Both the position numbers and the translations under genes were made by a program. Of a stretch of 64,000 bases of DNA, positions 1 through 8,841 are shown in pieces. The notes beneath the pieces are model-generated. The model saw nothing but the letters and a program-made list of their open reading frames with translations. It did no database searches and was not told the DNA's origin. The stretch spans positions 48,679 to 112,678 of the forward strand of contig QHMG01000010.1 of NCBI GenBank assembly GCA_003258725.1, in the 5' to 3' direction. Source of the stretch: Candidatus Melainabacteria bacterium (lineage in GTDB: Bacteria; Cyanobacteriota; Vampirovibrionia; Gastranaerophilales; Gastranaerophilaceae). The number at the start of each line of letters is the position of its first letter. The stretch's first letter is position 1.

Positions 1-1
1 A

Positions 2-1801
2 TCAATAATTTACCCTGCCGATTTTACTTTTGATTTGCGAAATTATATTGCAACAAGTAATGTTTTTATTGGAAATAAACATTTCTATTTTGGTCATAAA
101 GATATAAAGTTTTTTGAGCAGAAAATTATTGAAGTTAATGGAAAAAAAGTTAAACAAATAATCTTGCCAGCTGAAATTAGAAAATTTAAAAATGCGGAGT
201 ATATGAATTACAAAGGTAATTATAATGCAGTTGCAGTTGTGTTTTTGTCATTCTTTTATTCTGCATTTACATTATATTTGATACCGTGGATTTTATTTAT
301 TGTTGGAATTTGGATGTTAAAAAATGAACGCTTAAAAATTCCAACATCAATAATTTTATCTGCAATAGCATTGCTTGCAATATATTTAAGATTCAATTTA
401 TTTACGGAATATCCTATGTGGTGGGATGAATGTTATACAGCAACTATTACAGGAGATATAATAAATCCTTTTAGTGATATATTTTTTGATCCGGGAAACC
501 CGCCATTTTTTGCTTTAGTTTCAAGATTATGGCAATCATTTGTGCCAAATACAATTGAGTGGTTAAGAACCTTGCCATTAATTTTTAGTGTGGGTTCAAT
601 TTTAACTTTATATTTATTAATTAAAACTAGAATTAATACAAAAACAGCATTATTGGCATCTTTTTTGTTAACTGTATCTATTTTTCACATAAACTATGCA
701 CAAGATTATAGAGCGTTTTCTTTATCAAGCATGTTAACTCCATTGGTTGTGTACTTTATGTTCAAAATGCTAGAAAAAATGAACTTTTTAAATACCTTTT
801 TATTTGTTTTGTTTTCTAGCATGATATTTAGCAATCATTTGTACGGAACAATTTTGTTAATAGTCAATTTTATTTATGGAATTTGGTATATTTTAACCAA
901 ATATCAAGAAAAATTGAAGTCAGTTCTTACTTTTTTATGCGCACATTTACTTGTTGGAATGACATTTTTACCATATCTTTTTAATACATTTTTGCAAAAA
1001 GCAGTTCTTAATTCAAATTTTAATGTTTGGTTGCCGGATATGTGTTGGGGGGTATTTTTAAATGCTTTAAGAGCAATGTTTGGTAATTGGCAAATTTCGT
1101 TGAGTATCTTAATTCTTTCTATAATTTTTATTGTTTGTATGTTTTGTTTCAAAAATAAATTGTTTACTCAAGTTGATACAAAACAGCGAGAATTTATATT
1201 TTATCTGATTTATTTAGTATTTGGATTTTTACTTGTAAATATTACTATTAGTTCGATTAGAGCAATTATTATGGAATACTATTTTATGTTAATCTATCCG
1301 ATGAGTATTGCATTAATCTCTACATTATTTATGTTGAATTGGCGATATAAATTTATTAATGTTATTTTGTCCTTTGGACTTTTGTATACTGTTTCGCACA
1401 TGGATTATAACAATTTGTGGAAGTTTAAAAATGTATATGGAAGTTTAACTCAAGTTTCAAACGCTGATGCTATAAATTACAAAAAGAATAAAGTTTTAGT
1501 TTATGAACAAATAGAACCTCCAAAATATGGAGAACTTTTTGAATTAGAACCAAATGTTGTTGTAGAGACTGATTTTAATGGTGGTAGTGAAGATTTTACA
1601 AAGTTCACTAAAAAAGTTAGAAAATATGCAAAAGATAACCCAACTCAGTTTGCTATATTTAATGCTTGGTATTCAGAAGTTACATCACAAGATCAAGCTA
1701 TATTCGAAGATGGAAATTTTGAATATATTGCAGAGTTTATAAAAACGCCTTACGATATAAATGATGGAATTTTGAGGGTAGTTTTATTACCTCAAAAATA
1801 A
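2..1801 (+). CDS. GT39/ArnT-like membrane glycosyltransferase, 5' truncated by window edge
   Basis: The frame is open to the first bases of the window, so the gene begins upstream; the TTG at 35 is just the first possible start codon here and is not preferred. About 599 residues are visible. After a soluble stretch of about 70 residues there are roughly ten hydrophobic segments. The pattern WWDECYTA, then PGNPPFF and WLRTLPLIFS, matches the first external loop of GT39/PMT-type transferases, where the Asp-Glu pair is catalytic and the donor is a polyprenyl-phosphate sugar. It probably transfers a sugar to an envelope acceptor on the outer face of the inner membrane. The family call is from motifs; substrate unknown. 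Confidence 0.6.
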   Translation, partial: SIIYPADFTFDLRNYIATSNVFIGNKHFYFGHKDIKFFEQKIIEVNGKKVKQIILPAEIRKFKNAEYMNYKGNYNAVAVVFLSFFYSAFTLYLIPWILFIVGIWMLKNERLKIPTSIILSAIALLAIYLRFNLFTEYPMWWDECYTATITGDIINPFSDIFFDPGNPPFFALVSRLWQSFVPNTIEWLRTLPLIFSVGSILTLYLLIKTRINTKTALLASFLLTVSIFHINYAQDYRAFSLSSMLTPLVVYFMFKMLEKMNFLNTFLFVLFSSMIFSNHLYGTILLIVNFIYGIWYILTKYQEKLKSVLTFLCAHLLVGMTFLPYLFNTFLQKAVLNSNFNVWLPDMCWGVFLNALRAMFGNWQISLSILILSIIFIVCMFCFKNKLFTQVDTKQREFIFYLIYLVFGFLLVNITISSIRAIIMEYYFMLIYPMSIALISTLFMLNWRYKFINVILSFGLLYTVSHMDYNNLWKFKNVYGSLTQVSNADAINYKKNKVLVYEQIEPPKYGELFELEPNVVVETDFNGGSEDFTKFTKKVRKYAKDNPTQFAIFNAWYSEVTSQDQAIFEDGNFEYIAEFIKTPYDINDGILRVVLLPQK

Positions 1802-1811
1802 AAACGCTGAA

Positions 1812-1922
1812 ACTTAATGTTACAGCATGTTTACATGATTGCCATGCTCTAGAACATGGGTATAGCATGCATGTACACTAATTCATTTGCCTTGCATCAC
1901 ATGCAAGGCTTTACTTTTAGAT
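1812..1922. repeat. CATG-rich intergenic repeat, copy 1
   Basis: This copy lies between the convergent genes ending at 1801 and 1926. It shares a 27-base identical core (1861-1887) with 59922-59948, plus flanking similarity upstream and a terminator-like hairpin downstream. CATG occurs at least six times. Possible helices include AGCATG with CATGCT and CCATG with CATGG. It may be a small RNA gene or a dispersed repeat; the sequence alone does not decide. Confidence 0.6.
1889..1919 (+). terminator. Hairpin ending the CATG-rich repeat
   Basis: GCCTTGCAT, a CAC loop and ATGCAAGGC form a perfect 9-bp stem followed by TTTACTTTTA on the plus strand. It would end the plus-strand GT39-like gene or a small RNA read from the repeat. 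The T-rich side is on the plus strand only. Confidence 0.6.
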
Positions 1923-1925
1923 AAA

Positions 1926-3023
1926 TTAGTAAAACTCTTTAGCGTTTTTATCTTTATCAAATGTTTTTAAAAATAAGCCAACATTTCTGCATCTTGCATC
2001 GTTATCTTGTAAATCATAATCTTTGCCTTGACAGTATTCACTATCTAAAAATTCTTGAGCAATATCTTTGGATATTTTGAAATTCGTTTCGGCAAGTTTT
2101 GTTTTACCTTCAATTTGTTGGATTTTTGCAAGACGGAAGTAGCCTAAATGTGCGCCATAAAATTGACTGTTATTGATAAGTTCTTGTGCAACAGCTTTTG
2201 CTTCATTATATTTTTTCATATTAGCAAGAATGTCTATTTTAATTGCTAAAAGGTAGCATGAATGACGATTAAGAGCAAGTCCTCTTTCAGCGTGCAACAA
2301 CGCATTTTTATAATCTTTTATTTTGACTTCACAGCCAGAGATATTAACTAATGCTGCAACAGAATATGGATATCGTTCAAGATATTTATTGTAGTATTCA
2401 ATGGCTTCTTTGTCTCTATCTAAGGTATTTAAAATCCATGCTTTTGCAAAAATAAGGTTATAATTGTTAGGTGCATATTTTATATTCAAATCAACATAAG
2501 ATAAAGCTTTTTTAGAATCAACTTTGTAGTAAGAATAAATTTTAGTTAATCCTTCTATTGCAACTATATCTTTTGGATTTATTTTCAATGAACTGTTAAA
2601 TAATTCAATTGCCTCGTCAAACTTTTCAGCTAAAATACAACAAAATCCTAAATTATCTATAATTTCATAATATTTAGGCGCATAAGATAGAGCCTTTTCG
2701 CTATATGTAAAAGCCTTTTCTAAGTAGTACTCTTTTAAAAAGGAATTGTCTACGTTTTGGTGTGCAAGTTGATAATAGTTATATCCCAATACTTGATATG
2801 TAAACGAATCGTCTGCGTTAATTAATGTTGAAAATTTTAGAACAACATTTGAAACTTGATAAATTCTTTTATCTGTCAAATTATTATTTGCAAAAAGTGT
2901 AATATTTCGAGCTGTTTTCTTTTTTAATTCGGGTTGTTTTTGAATATAGCAAAATCCAAGACAAATTATTACAATGATAGATAGTGAGTATATTATAATG
3001 CGCTCTAGTGTACTCTTTTTCAT
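1926..3023 (-). CDS. Membrane-anchored TPR-repeat protein
   Basis: A 365-aa protein with one N-terminal hydrophobic segment (residues about 9-27) after a lysine-rich start, so probably an inner-membrane anchor or uncleaved signal. From about residue 90 to 320 there are TPR-like units (for example NLGFCCILAEKFDEAIELF and EAIEYYNKYLERYPYSVAAL), a protein-interaction scaffold. AAGGA lies upstream of the ATG. It sits 12 bases downstream of ugd on the same strand and may be co-transcribed, hinting at a role in polysaccharide assembly or export. Specific function not recognised. Confidence 0.65.
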   Translation of the reverse strand: MKKSTLERIIIYSLSIIVIICLGFCYIQKQPELKKKTARNITLFANNNLTDKRIYQVSNVVLKFSTLINADDSFTYQVLGYNYYQLAHQNVDNSFLKEYYLEKAFTYSEKALSYAPKYYEIIDNLGFCCILAEKFDEAIELFNSSLKINPKDIVAIEGLTKIYSYYKVDSKKALSYVDLNIKYAPNNYNLIFAKAWILNTLDRDKEAIEYYNKYLERYPYSVAALVNISGCEVKIKDYKNALLHAERGLALNRHSCYLLAIKIDILANMKKYNEAKAVAQELINNSQFYGAHLGYFRLAKIQQIEGKTKLAETNFKISKDIAQEFLDSEYCQGKDYDLQDNDARCRNVGLFLKTFDKDKNAKEFY

Positions 3024-3035
3024 TTTAAATCCTTT

Positions 3036-4337
3036 TTACGAGTTACCGATGCTGAAGTATGTGAAACCACTTTCTTCTAATGATTTTCTACTATATTGGT
3101 TTCGACCATCAAAAATAATAGGAGTTTTCAGTAATTTTTTAATTTTATCAAAATCTGGGCGTCTAAATTCATTCCATTCAGTTAAAAGTAGTAATGCATC
3201 AGTATTTTCTAGTGCTTCATAAGAACTGTTTGCATAAGTGATTTTATCTGCAAAGTGATATTTTGCTGTTTGCATTGCCTTAGGGTCATACGCTTGAATT
3301 TTTGCACCTTTTTCAAGTAATGCGTTAATAATTGTAATGGAAGGTGCTTCTCTCATATCGTCAGTTTTGGGTTTGAAAGCTAAGCCCCATACGGCAAAAG
3401 TTTTATTTGACAAATCTTCACCAAAATATTTTGTAATTTTTTCAACAAATAATAATCTTTGGCGCTTGTTAACTTTATCAGCTGATGATATTAAATCTGC
3501 ATTACAGCCGTTTTCGTTTGCTGTTTTAATAAGAGCTTTTACGTCTTTAGGAAAACAGCTTCCGCCATATCCTAATCCTGGAAATAGAAATTGAGAACCG
3601 ATACGTTTGTCAGAACACATACCAATCCTTACCATTTCAGCATTTGCACCAACTTTTTCGCAAATGTTTGCTATTTCGTTTGCATAAGAAATTTTAACGG
3701 CTAAAAAAGAATTTGCTGCGTATTTAGTCATTTCTGCAGATTTCACATCCATAATAATTACAGGATTACCAGTTCTTAAAAATGGAGCGTAAAGTTCTTG
3801 CATAATTTTTGTTGCACGTTGAGAGTCTGAGCCGATAACAACTCTGTCAGGTTTTAAAAAGTCCTCAACTGCAGCACCTTGTTTTAAAAATTCTGGATTT
3901 GAAACAACATCAAAGTCGTGTGATGTTTGTTTTTTGATTATTTCAGTAACTTTTTCGGCAGTCCCAACGGGAACGGTTGATTTATCTACGATAACTTTGT
4001 ATTCGTTAATGGCTTTACCTATCTCTTCAGCAACCTGACAAACATATTTTAAATCTGCAGAACCGTCCTCTCCTTGAGGTGTTCCGACTGCAATAAAACA
4101 GATTGTAGACTTTTCAACTGAGGCTTTTAAGTCATCTGAAAAATATAAACGATTTTCAGAAGTATTAGATTTTATCATTTCTTCTAAACCTGGCTCAAAA
4201 ATAGGAACAATACCATTTCTAAGTTTTTCTAATTTTTCTTTATTGTTATCAACGCAAATAACGGTATTTCCCATTTCTGCAAGACAAGTCCCTGCAACCA
4301 AACCAACATACCCTGTACCAATAACGCAAATATTCAT
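3036..4337 (-). CDS. ugd: UDP-glucose 6-dehydrogenase
   Basis: NAD-dependent oxidation of UDP-glucose to UDP-glucuronate, a precursor for acidic surface polysaccharides; cytoplasmic. The start at 4337 is chosen because AAAGG lies about 9 bases upstream; an in-frame GTG at 4355 would put this Shine-Dalgarno inside the gene. The 433-aa length is normal. The Rossmann motif GTGYVGL is at residues 7-13, the NPEFLKQGAAVEDF substrate loop is present, and the catalytic cysteine is Cys261 in GYGGSCFPKD. All three UDPG/MDH dehydrogenase domains appear intact. It lies beside rfbD, gmd and fcl, a nucleotide-sugar cluster. Confidence 0.96.
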   Translation of the reverse strand: MNICVIGTGYVGLVAGTCLAEMGNTVICVDNNKEKLEKLRNGIVPIFEPGLEEMIKSNTSENRLYFSDDLKASVEKSTICFIAVGTPQGEDGSADLKYVCQVAEEIGKAINEYKVIVDKSTVPVGTAEKVTEIIKKQTSHDFDVVSNPEFLKQGAAVEDFLKPDRVVIGSDSQRATKIMQELYAPFLRTGNPVIIMDVKSAEMTKYAANSFLAVKISYANEIANICEKVGANAEMVRIGMCSDKRIGSQFLFPGLGYGGSCFPKDVKALIKTANENGCNADLISSADKVNKRQRLLFVEKITKYFGEDLSNKTFAVWGLAFKPKTDDMREAPSITIINALLEKGAKIQAYDPKAMQTAKYHFADKITYANSSYEALENTDALLLLTEWNEFRRPDFDKIKKLLKTPIIFDGRNQYSRKSLEESGFTYFSIGNS

Positions 4338-4388
4338 TAAATAGTTACCTTTCACTGTTTTTATTTAGTTTAGCATAAACAGTTTTAT

Positions 4389-4417
4389 TTGACACAAACT
4401 CATATTTTAAGTATCAT
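4389..4417 (+). promoter_or_regulatory. Sigma70-type promoter of the WG/ldpA/rfbD operon
   Basis: TTGACA (4389-4394) and TATCAT (4412-4417) are separated by 17 bases. Transcription would start near 4424, about 25 bases before the ATG at 4450. It faces away from ugd and is among the best consensus matches in the window. Confidence 0.75.
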
Positions 4418-4449
4418 TTGTATTAATTGTTTACGGGTAAAAATAAAAA

Positions 4450-5508
4450 ATGAAGAAAAAATCTTTAGTTGTATATGCAATTTTATTGATATTTTTAGTT
4501 TTTGTGGCGGTAAAAGCAAATGTATCTGCCCAAAAAACAGATTCTTTGGGTATGCCGATTGAAAATGATGCTCCAAAAATGCAATGGAATATCTTTAAAA
4601 ATATGTTTAATTCTGGGAACATAAAAGAAAAACATTATGAAAAAGATATTTCAACAAACGTCATTGCTAATAATACTTATAAACACAAAAAAGCTGAGTC
4701 AGAAGAATTTTCAGTATATCCGAGTGTAGAAGACAACACAGTTGTATACAAAAAAATGTATAAAATTTATTCTAATAAAAAATGTGCTTTAGTAAACGAA
4801 GAAGGTGTAAAAGTTTCAAAATCTGTTTATGACGATTTTGTTGATTTTGATAGGAAAAATGGAATTTATAAGTCAAAATTGAACGGTAAAACAGGTTTAA
4901 TGAATTACAACGGAAAAATTCTTATTCCTGCAAAATTTGAAACAATTGAATATAATCCAAATTCTCACTTTTGTATTGTGAAAAATCACTCATATAAAGG
5001 TTTGTATGATATTAAAAAAGCAAGAGCGATTGCGGGGACTATTTATAACGATATTATTCCGTTTGATTCAAACAATTGGAAGATTATTGCCTCTAAAAAA
5101 GTTGGCGTAGTTCATTATCGCAAGGGTAAGTTAGTTCTAATCAAGCCTAAATATACCAATATTGTAATGACTGACGGTTATTTGAAAACTTTTAATGGTA
5201 ACAAATTTGGAATTATTAATCTTGAAAGTGGTGACGTTGTTTCTGAACCTAAGTATGACGGTGTTGATTTAATTAACGTTGGAGATGCATTCACAAAAGG
5301 AACTTACATATTTAAAATAAAACTAGAAGATAGATATGGGTTAATTTTTTATTCACAAAATTCATCTCTTGTAATTCCGCCAATTTATACGCAAGTAGTA
5401 TATTTTGAAAATGATAAACTTGTAAAAGTTGTATCAAATGGGAATGTTCAATATTTAGATGAAAAAGGTAACATTGTTACAGACAAAAAGAAAATTGGAT
5501 ATGAATAG
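4450..5508 (+). CDS. Exported WG-repeat (KWG) protein
   Basis: A 352-aa protein with an N-terminal hydrophobic segment (residues 5-24), a signal peptide or anchor. The body carries repeated units of the WG/KWG type, each with the shape G-hydrophobic-x-N-x-x-G then Y-x-x-I (for example GLMNYNGKILIPAKFETIEY and GIINLESGDVVSEPKYDGV). Such repeats are thought to form beta-propeller-like binding surfaces in exported proteins. It is the first gene after the 4389-4417 promoter, and its end overlaps the ldpA-like gene by 8 bases. Ligand unknown. Confidence 0.7.
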   Translation: MKKKSLVVYAILLIFLVFVAVKANVSAQKTDSLGMPIENDAPKMQWNIFKNMFNSGNIKEKHYEKDISTNVIANNTYKHKKAESEEFSVYPSVEDNTVVYKKMYKIYSNKKCALVNEEGVKVSKSVYDDFVDFDRKNGIYKSKLNGKTGLMNYNGKILIPAKFETIEYNPNSHFCIVKNHSYKGLYDIKKARAIAGTIYNDIIPFDSNNWKIIASKKVGVVHYRKGKLVLIKPKYTNIVMTDGYLKTFNGNKFGIINLESGDVVSEPKYDGVDLINVGDAFTKGTYIFKIKLEDRYGLIFYSQNSSLVIPPIYTQVVYFENDKLVKVVSNGNVQYLDEKGNIVTDKKKIGYE

Positions 5509-6439
5509 TAAGTTACTTGAATATTTGAAAAACAATAAAATGTTTAAACTTGTTTGTGGGGCAGGGAACGAGAATGAAGAAGATGTTGAAAAACTTGTAG
5601 AATTATATTCAATGGCAGGTTGTAATATTTTTGATGTTTCTGCTAATTTAGATGTTGTAAAAGCCGCAAAAAAAGGTTTAAAAAAAGCTGGAATTTTAGA
5701 AAATAGATTTATTTGTGTGTCTGTAGGTATAAAAGGTGATCCACACCTAAACAAAGCCAATATTGATTTAAAAAAATGCAAGGGCTGTTTAAAATGTTTT
5801 AGTATTTGTCCACAAAGTGCAATTTCTTCAAAATGTGTTGTTGATGAGACTAAATGTATTGGTTGCTCAAAATGTCAGCGTATTTGTATTGCTGATGCAA
5901 TTGAAATGAAAAGTCACCCAACTGATTTGAGTATTGTTCTTCCTAAAATTGTTAAAGAAGGTGTTGATTGTTTAGAATTTCATGCAATTTCAAATGATGA
6001 AAATGATGTTGATGAAAAGTGGAAATTTCTTAATTCTTTGTACAATGGAGTTTTAAGCATTTGTGTAGATAGGGCAAAACTTTCAAATGAAGCATTAATA
6101 AGTCGTTTAAACAGAATGTTGTCAATCCGTGAGCCTTATACAACAATAATTCAAGCTGATGGCGCACCAATGAGTGGTGGAAAGAACGATTATAGAACGA
6201 CTTTGCAAGCGGTTGCAACGGCAGAATTATTACAAAAAGAAAAATTGCCAGTATTTACGTTACTTTCTGGTGGAACAAATTCAAAAACCGCTCAACTTGC
6301 AACACAATGTGATGTTGAATTTACAGGTGTTGCAATAGGTTCTTATGCAAGATATCTTGTAAAAGACTATTTATGTGGTAAAATGTCTTTTGGTGAAGCG
6401 TTAAAGATTGCTAAAAATTTAGTTGACAGCGTTTATTAA
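5501..6439 (+). CDS. ldpA: LdpA-like iron-sulfur protein (cyanobacterial family)
   Basis: A 312-aa protein from the ATG at 5501, which overlaps the WG gene stop by 8 bases; an upstream ATG at 5459 would overlap by 50 bases and is less likely. The N-terminus (FKLVCGAGNENEEDVEKLV, then Y-x-x-AGCNIFDV) resembles the opening of cyanobacterial LdpA, the light-dependent-period protein that helps set circadian input through redox. Two ferredoxin-like 4Fe-4S motifs follow: Cys93 onwards (CKGCLKCFSIC) and Cys119 onwards (CIGCSKCQRIC). The C-terminal half is a TIM-barrel-like LdpA_C region. No photosynthesis or kai gene is in view, so its role here would be redox sensing or an unknown reaction. Family call from memory of the motif; function inferred. 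Confidence 0.72.
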   Translation: MNSKLLEYLKNNKMFKLVCGAGNENEEDVEKLVELYSMAGCNIFDVSANLDVVKAAKKGLKKAGILENRFICVSVGIKGDPHLNKANIDLKKCKGCLKCFSICPQSAISSKCVVDETKCIGCSKCQRICIADAIEMKSHPTDLSIVLPKIVKEGVDCLEFHAISNDENDVDEKWKFLNSLYNGVLSICVDRAKLSNEALISRLNRMLSIREPYTTIIQADGAPMSGGKNDYRTTLQAVATAELLQKEKLPVFTLLSGGTNSKTAQLATQCDVEFTGVAIGSYARYLVKDYLCGKMSFGEALKIAKNLVDSVY

Positions 6440-6450
6440 AGGGATAATTG

Positions 6451-7167
6451 ATGTTAAAAGAACTATTGGATTTAAAATCTTGTGGTGCGACAGGTATAAA
6501 GTTGGAATTTGAAAGTGAATACACTGATTGGAAAAGTGCGTTTGAACTTTCAGAACTTGTGCACCGTGTAGACATGAATTTATGTGTAAAACTTGGAGGC
6601 TTATCTTCAATTCAAGATTTACATATTTGTAAAGAACTTTATGCAAATTCAATTGTTGCGCCAATGGTAGAATCAGCTTATGGCGTTGAAAAATTTTTAG
6701 TATCAGTAAAACAAGTTTTTGGAAAAGGGTATCCTAGTTTATACTTGAATATTGAGACAAAATCTGCATTTGAACATATTGAAGAAATTGTAGAAAAATC
6801 AAATAAAATTACGGGTTTTGTATTGGGTAGAAGTGACTTGAAAAAATCTTTAGGTATAGAATACGCAAATTCTGATGTGATTTTAGACTATTGTAATAAG
6901 TTAGATGAAGTTTGTGCTATAACAAAAAAACAATTTATTCTTGGTGGAAAGATTAATGCTGACTCTGTTGTATTTATGGAAAAACTTCCACATTTAACAC
7001 ATTTTGAAACAAGAAAAGTTATTTTTGATATTGAGTCCTTAAATAAAAATGCGATTGAAAAAGCGCTAGCATTTGAATTAAATTTCTTAAAAAGAAAAAA
7101 TCACTTATTTCAAGAAGATTTAGAACGAATTGAATTTATAGAAAAATCTTTAAAAATAAAAGCATAA
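6451..7167 (+). CDS. HpcH/HpaI aldolase/citrate-lyase-like TIM-barrel protein
   Basis: A 238-aa protein. The ATG at 6451 is preferred over TTG at 6448 because AAAGGG lies at the right distance. IKLEFE near the start, PMVESAYGVEKFL (about residues 70-83) and the IET motif after it resemble the Glu-containing strands of the HpcH/HpaI barrel that hold the metal; GFVLGRSDLKKS resembles the later substrate/metal loop. Substrate unknown. It lies 11 bases after ldpA and 12 bases before rfbD, so it is operonic, and could make or break a keto-acid unit for a surface sugar. It may also work with the Fe-S protein. Confidence 0.55.
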   Translation: MLKELLDLKSCGATGIKLEFESEYTDWKSAFELSELVHRVDMNLCVKLGGLSSIQDLHICKELYANSIVAPMVESAYGVEKFLVSVKQVFGKGYPSLYLNIETKSAFEHIEEIVEKSNKITGFVLGRSDLKKSLGIEYANSDVILDYCNKLDEVCAITKKQFILGGKINADSVVFMEKLPHLTHFETRKVIFDIESLNKNAIEKALAFELNFLKRKNHLFQEDLERIEFIEKSLKIKA

Positions 7168-7179
7168 GAGGGTTGTAAA

Positions 7180-8016
7180 ATGAAAATATTAGTAACAGGT
7201 GCAAATGGTATGTTAGGACAAGATTTATGTCCAATGCTGGAAGATACCGACTTTGTAGATGAGGTTATAGAAACAGATGTTGATACTTTAGATATCACAA
7301 ACGAAATTCAAGTTAATAAAGTGTTAAAAGAAACAATGCCTGACGTTGTCATTCATTGTGCGGCTTATACTAACGTTGATAAGGCAGAAGACGATTTAGA
7401 AACTGCCGAAAAAATTAATGTTACAGGAACAGAAAATCTTGCAATCGCTTGTGGAAAACTCGATATTACTATGGTTGTAATTTCAACAGATTATGTATTT
7501 GACGGTAATAAAAAATCAAAATATATGCCAATAGATGCAACAAATCCTTTAAGCAATTATGGTTTAACAAAATGGCAGGCAGAAGAAGCTGTTAGAACAT
7601 ATTGCAAAAAACATTATGTAGTTAGAACAAGCTGGTTATATGGTCATCATGGCAAAAATTTTGTCGAAACAATGATTAATTGTGCAAGACAAGGTAAAGA
7701 ATTGAAGGTTGTAAATGATCAAATAGGTTGTCCGACTTGGACAGTTTCACTTGCAGAAGGGATTATTGATTTGTTAGAAGAAATGCCAGAATATGGCACA
7801 TACCACATTTGCGGAAGTGGTGAAACTTCTTGGTATGGATTTGCGAAAGAAATATTTAAACAAGCAGGTATTGAGGCAAAATTAAGTCCTTGTACAACGG
7901 AAGAATACCCTGTAAAAGCAAAGCGCCCAAAATATTCAGTAATGGAAAATGAAGGAATTTGTGACGATTGGAAAAAATCGTTAAAAGAATATTTAGCTCT
8001 AAGAATTGAGGATTAA
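7180..8016 (+). CDS. rfbD: dTDP-4-dehydrorhamnose reductase
   Basis: NADPH-dependent last step of dTDP-L-rhamnose synthesis (RmlD/RfbD); cytoplasmic SDR enzyme, 278 aa, normal length. VTGANGMLGQDL (residues 4-15) is the nucleotide-binding loop, STDYVFDG contains the catalytic serine/threonine region, and Tyr127-x3-Lys131 (YGLTK) is the active pair. GAGGG precedes the ATG. The rfbA, rfbB and rfbC partners are not in this window, so they must lie elsewhere, or the enzyme reduces a different 4-keto sugar. Confidence 0.9.
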   Translation: MKILVTGANGMLGQDLCPMLEDTDFVDEVIETDVDTLDITNEIQVNKVLKETMPDVVIHCAAYTNVDKAEDDLETAEKINVTGTENLAIACGKLDITMVVISTDYVFDGNKKSKYMPIDATNPLSNYGLTKWQAEEAVRTYCKKHYVVRTSWLYGHHGKNFVETMINCARQGKELKVVNDQIGCPTWTVSLAEGIIDLLEEMPEYGTYHICGSGETSWYGFAKEIFKQAGIEAKLSPCTTEEYPVKAKRPKYSVMENEGICDDWKKSLKEYLALRIED

Positions 8017-8018
8017 TT

Positions 8019-8792
8019 ATGCGCATAGGGGTTAAGCAATTTTCAAACAAGTTAGAATTTTTTATCGAAGATTTAATTAGACTTTTTGAAGAAAAGGAAT
8101 TTGATTACGTAGAACTTTTTGTTCACCCTGCGAATATGGAATATCTTGATGGGTGGGTGAAATTAAAACAAACTTATAACATACCGTTTTCAATTCACGC
8201 TCCTCATTTTAGTCAAGGGTGTAACTTGGCAGATAAGTCATTTTTTGATTATAACAAAATGGTTTATGAACAAGTTAATACCTATGCAAAGGCTTTAGAT
8301 GCAGAATATACAGTCGTTCATGGTGGTATGGACGGTGATGTAGACGAAATTATTAGACAAGTTTCAATAATTAAACCGTACAAAATGCGTATAGAAAATA
8401 AACCTTATGTAGCACCTCGAAACCCAGATAAAATGCTTTGTCGTGGGGCTAAACCTGAAGAAATTAAATATATTATGGAAAACACAGGGTGTGGGTTTAA
8501 TTATGATATTGGTCATTCTTTCTGCGCTGCAGTATCTTTAAAGGTAGACCAATATGAAATGATAAAACAATTTGAAACCTTAAACCCCGAATCTTACCAC
8601 TTAAGCGACGGTGAATTTAATAACAGAATAGATATTCACTATCATTTGGGCGATGGTGACTACGATTGGGCTAAAATTTTACCAATGATTGACCATAACA
8701 AAAATTGGACTCTTGAAACTTTAACAAAAAAGGACACAAAAGGTCTAGATTTAGTCGAAAAAGACATTGATTTTATAAAAAAAATTAAATAA
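8019..8792 (+). CDS. Sugar phosphate isomerase/epimerase-like TIM-barrel protein
   Basis: A 257-aa protein of the xylose-isomerase-like/AP endonuclease 2 superfamily. Candidate metal ligands are in order along the barrel: HAPH (about residues 64-67), VVHGG, IENKP, YDIGHS, YHLSD, the YHLGDGD segment and the final LETL. This spacing supports a divalent-metal isomerase, epimerase or hydrolase. It begins 2 bases after rfbD stops, so it is translationally coupled and probably acts on a sugar intermediate. Substrate not recognised. It is the last gene of the operon, closed by the hairpin at 8793-8833. Confidence 0.6.
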   Translation: MRIGVKQFSNKLEFFIEDLIRLFEEKEFDYVELFVHPANMEYLDGWVKLKQTYNIPFSIHAPHFSQGCNLADKSFFDYNKMVYEQVNTYAKALDAEYTVVHGGMDGDVDEIIRQVSIIKPYKMRIENKPYVAPRNPDKMLCRGAKPEEIKYIMENTGCGFNYDIGHSFCAAVSLKVDQYEMIKQFETLNPESYHLSDGEFNNRIDIHYHLGDGDYDWAKILPMIDHNKNWTLETLTKKDTKGLDLVEKDIDFIKKIK

Positions 8793-8833
8793 AAAAGTGC
8801 GGTTTTGATTAAAAATCAAAACCGCACTTTTTT
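8793..8833. terminator. Bidirectional rho-independent terminator
   Basis: AAAAGTGCGGTTTTGATT and its reverse complement around a 3-base AAA loop give an 18-bp stem with A-run and T-run flanks, between convergent genes ending at 8792 (+) and 8842 (-). Confidence 0.9.
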
Positions 8834-8841
8834 ATACCTTA

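Noticed and set aside
904..1152. Minus-strand frame inside the GT39-like gene
   Set aside because: Shadow frame; the plus-strand protein has clear family motifs and membrane periodicity.
4338..4355. Upstream GTG start for ugd
   Set aside because: It would place the AAAGG ribosome site inside the gene; ATG 4337 gives the normal N-terminus.
5459..5500. Upstream ATG for the ldpA-like gene
   Set aside because: It adds 14 residues not seen in the family as I know it and increases overlap with the WG gene to 50 bases.
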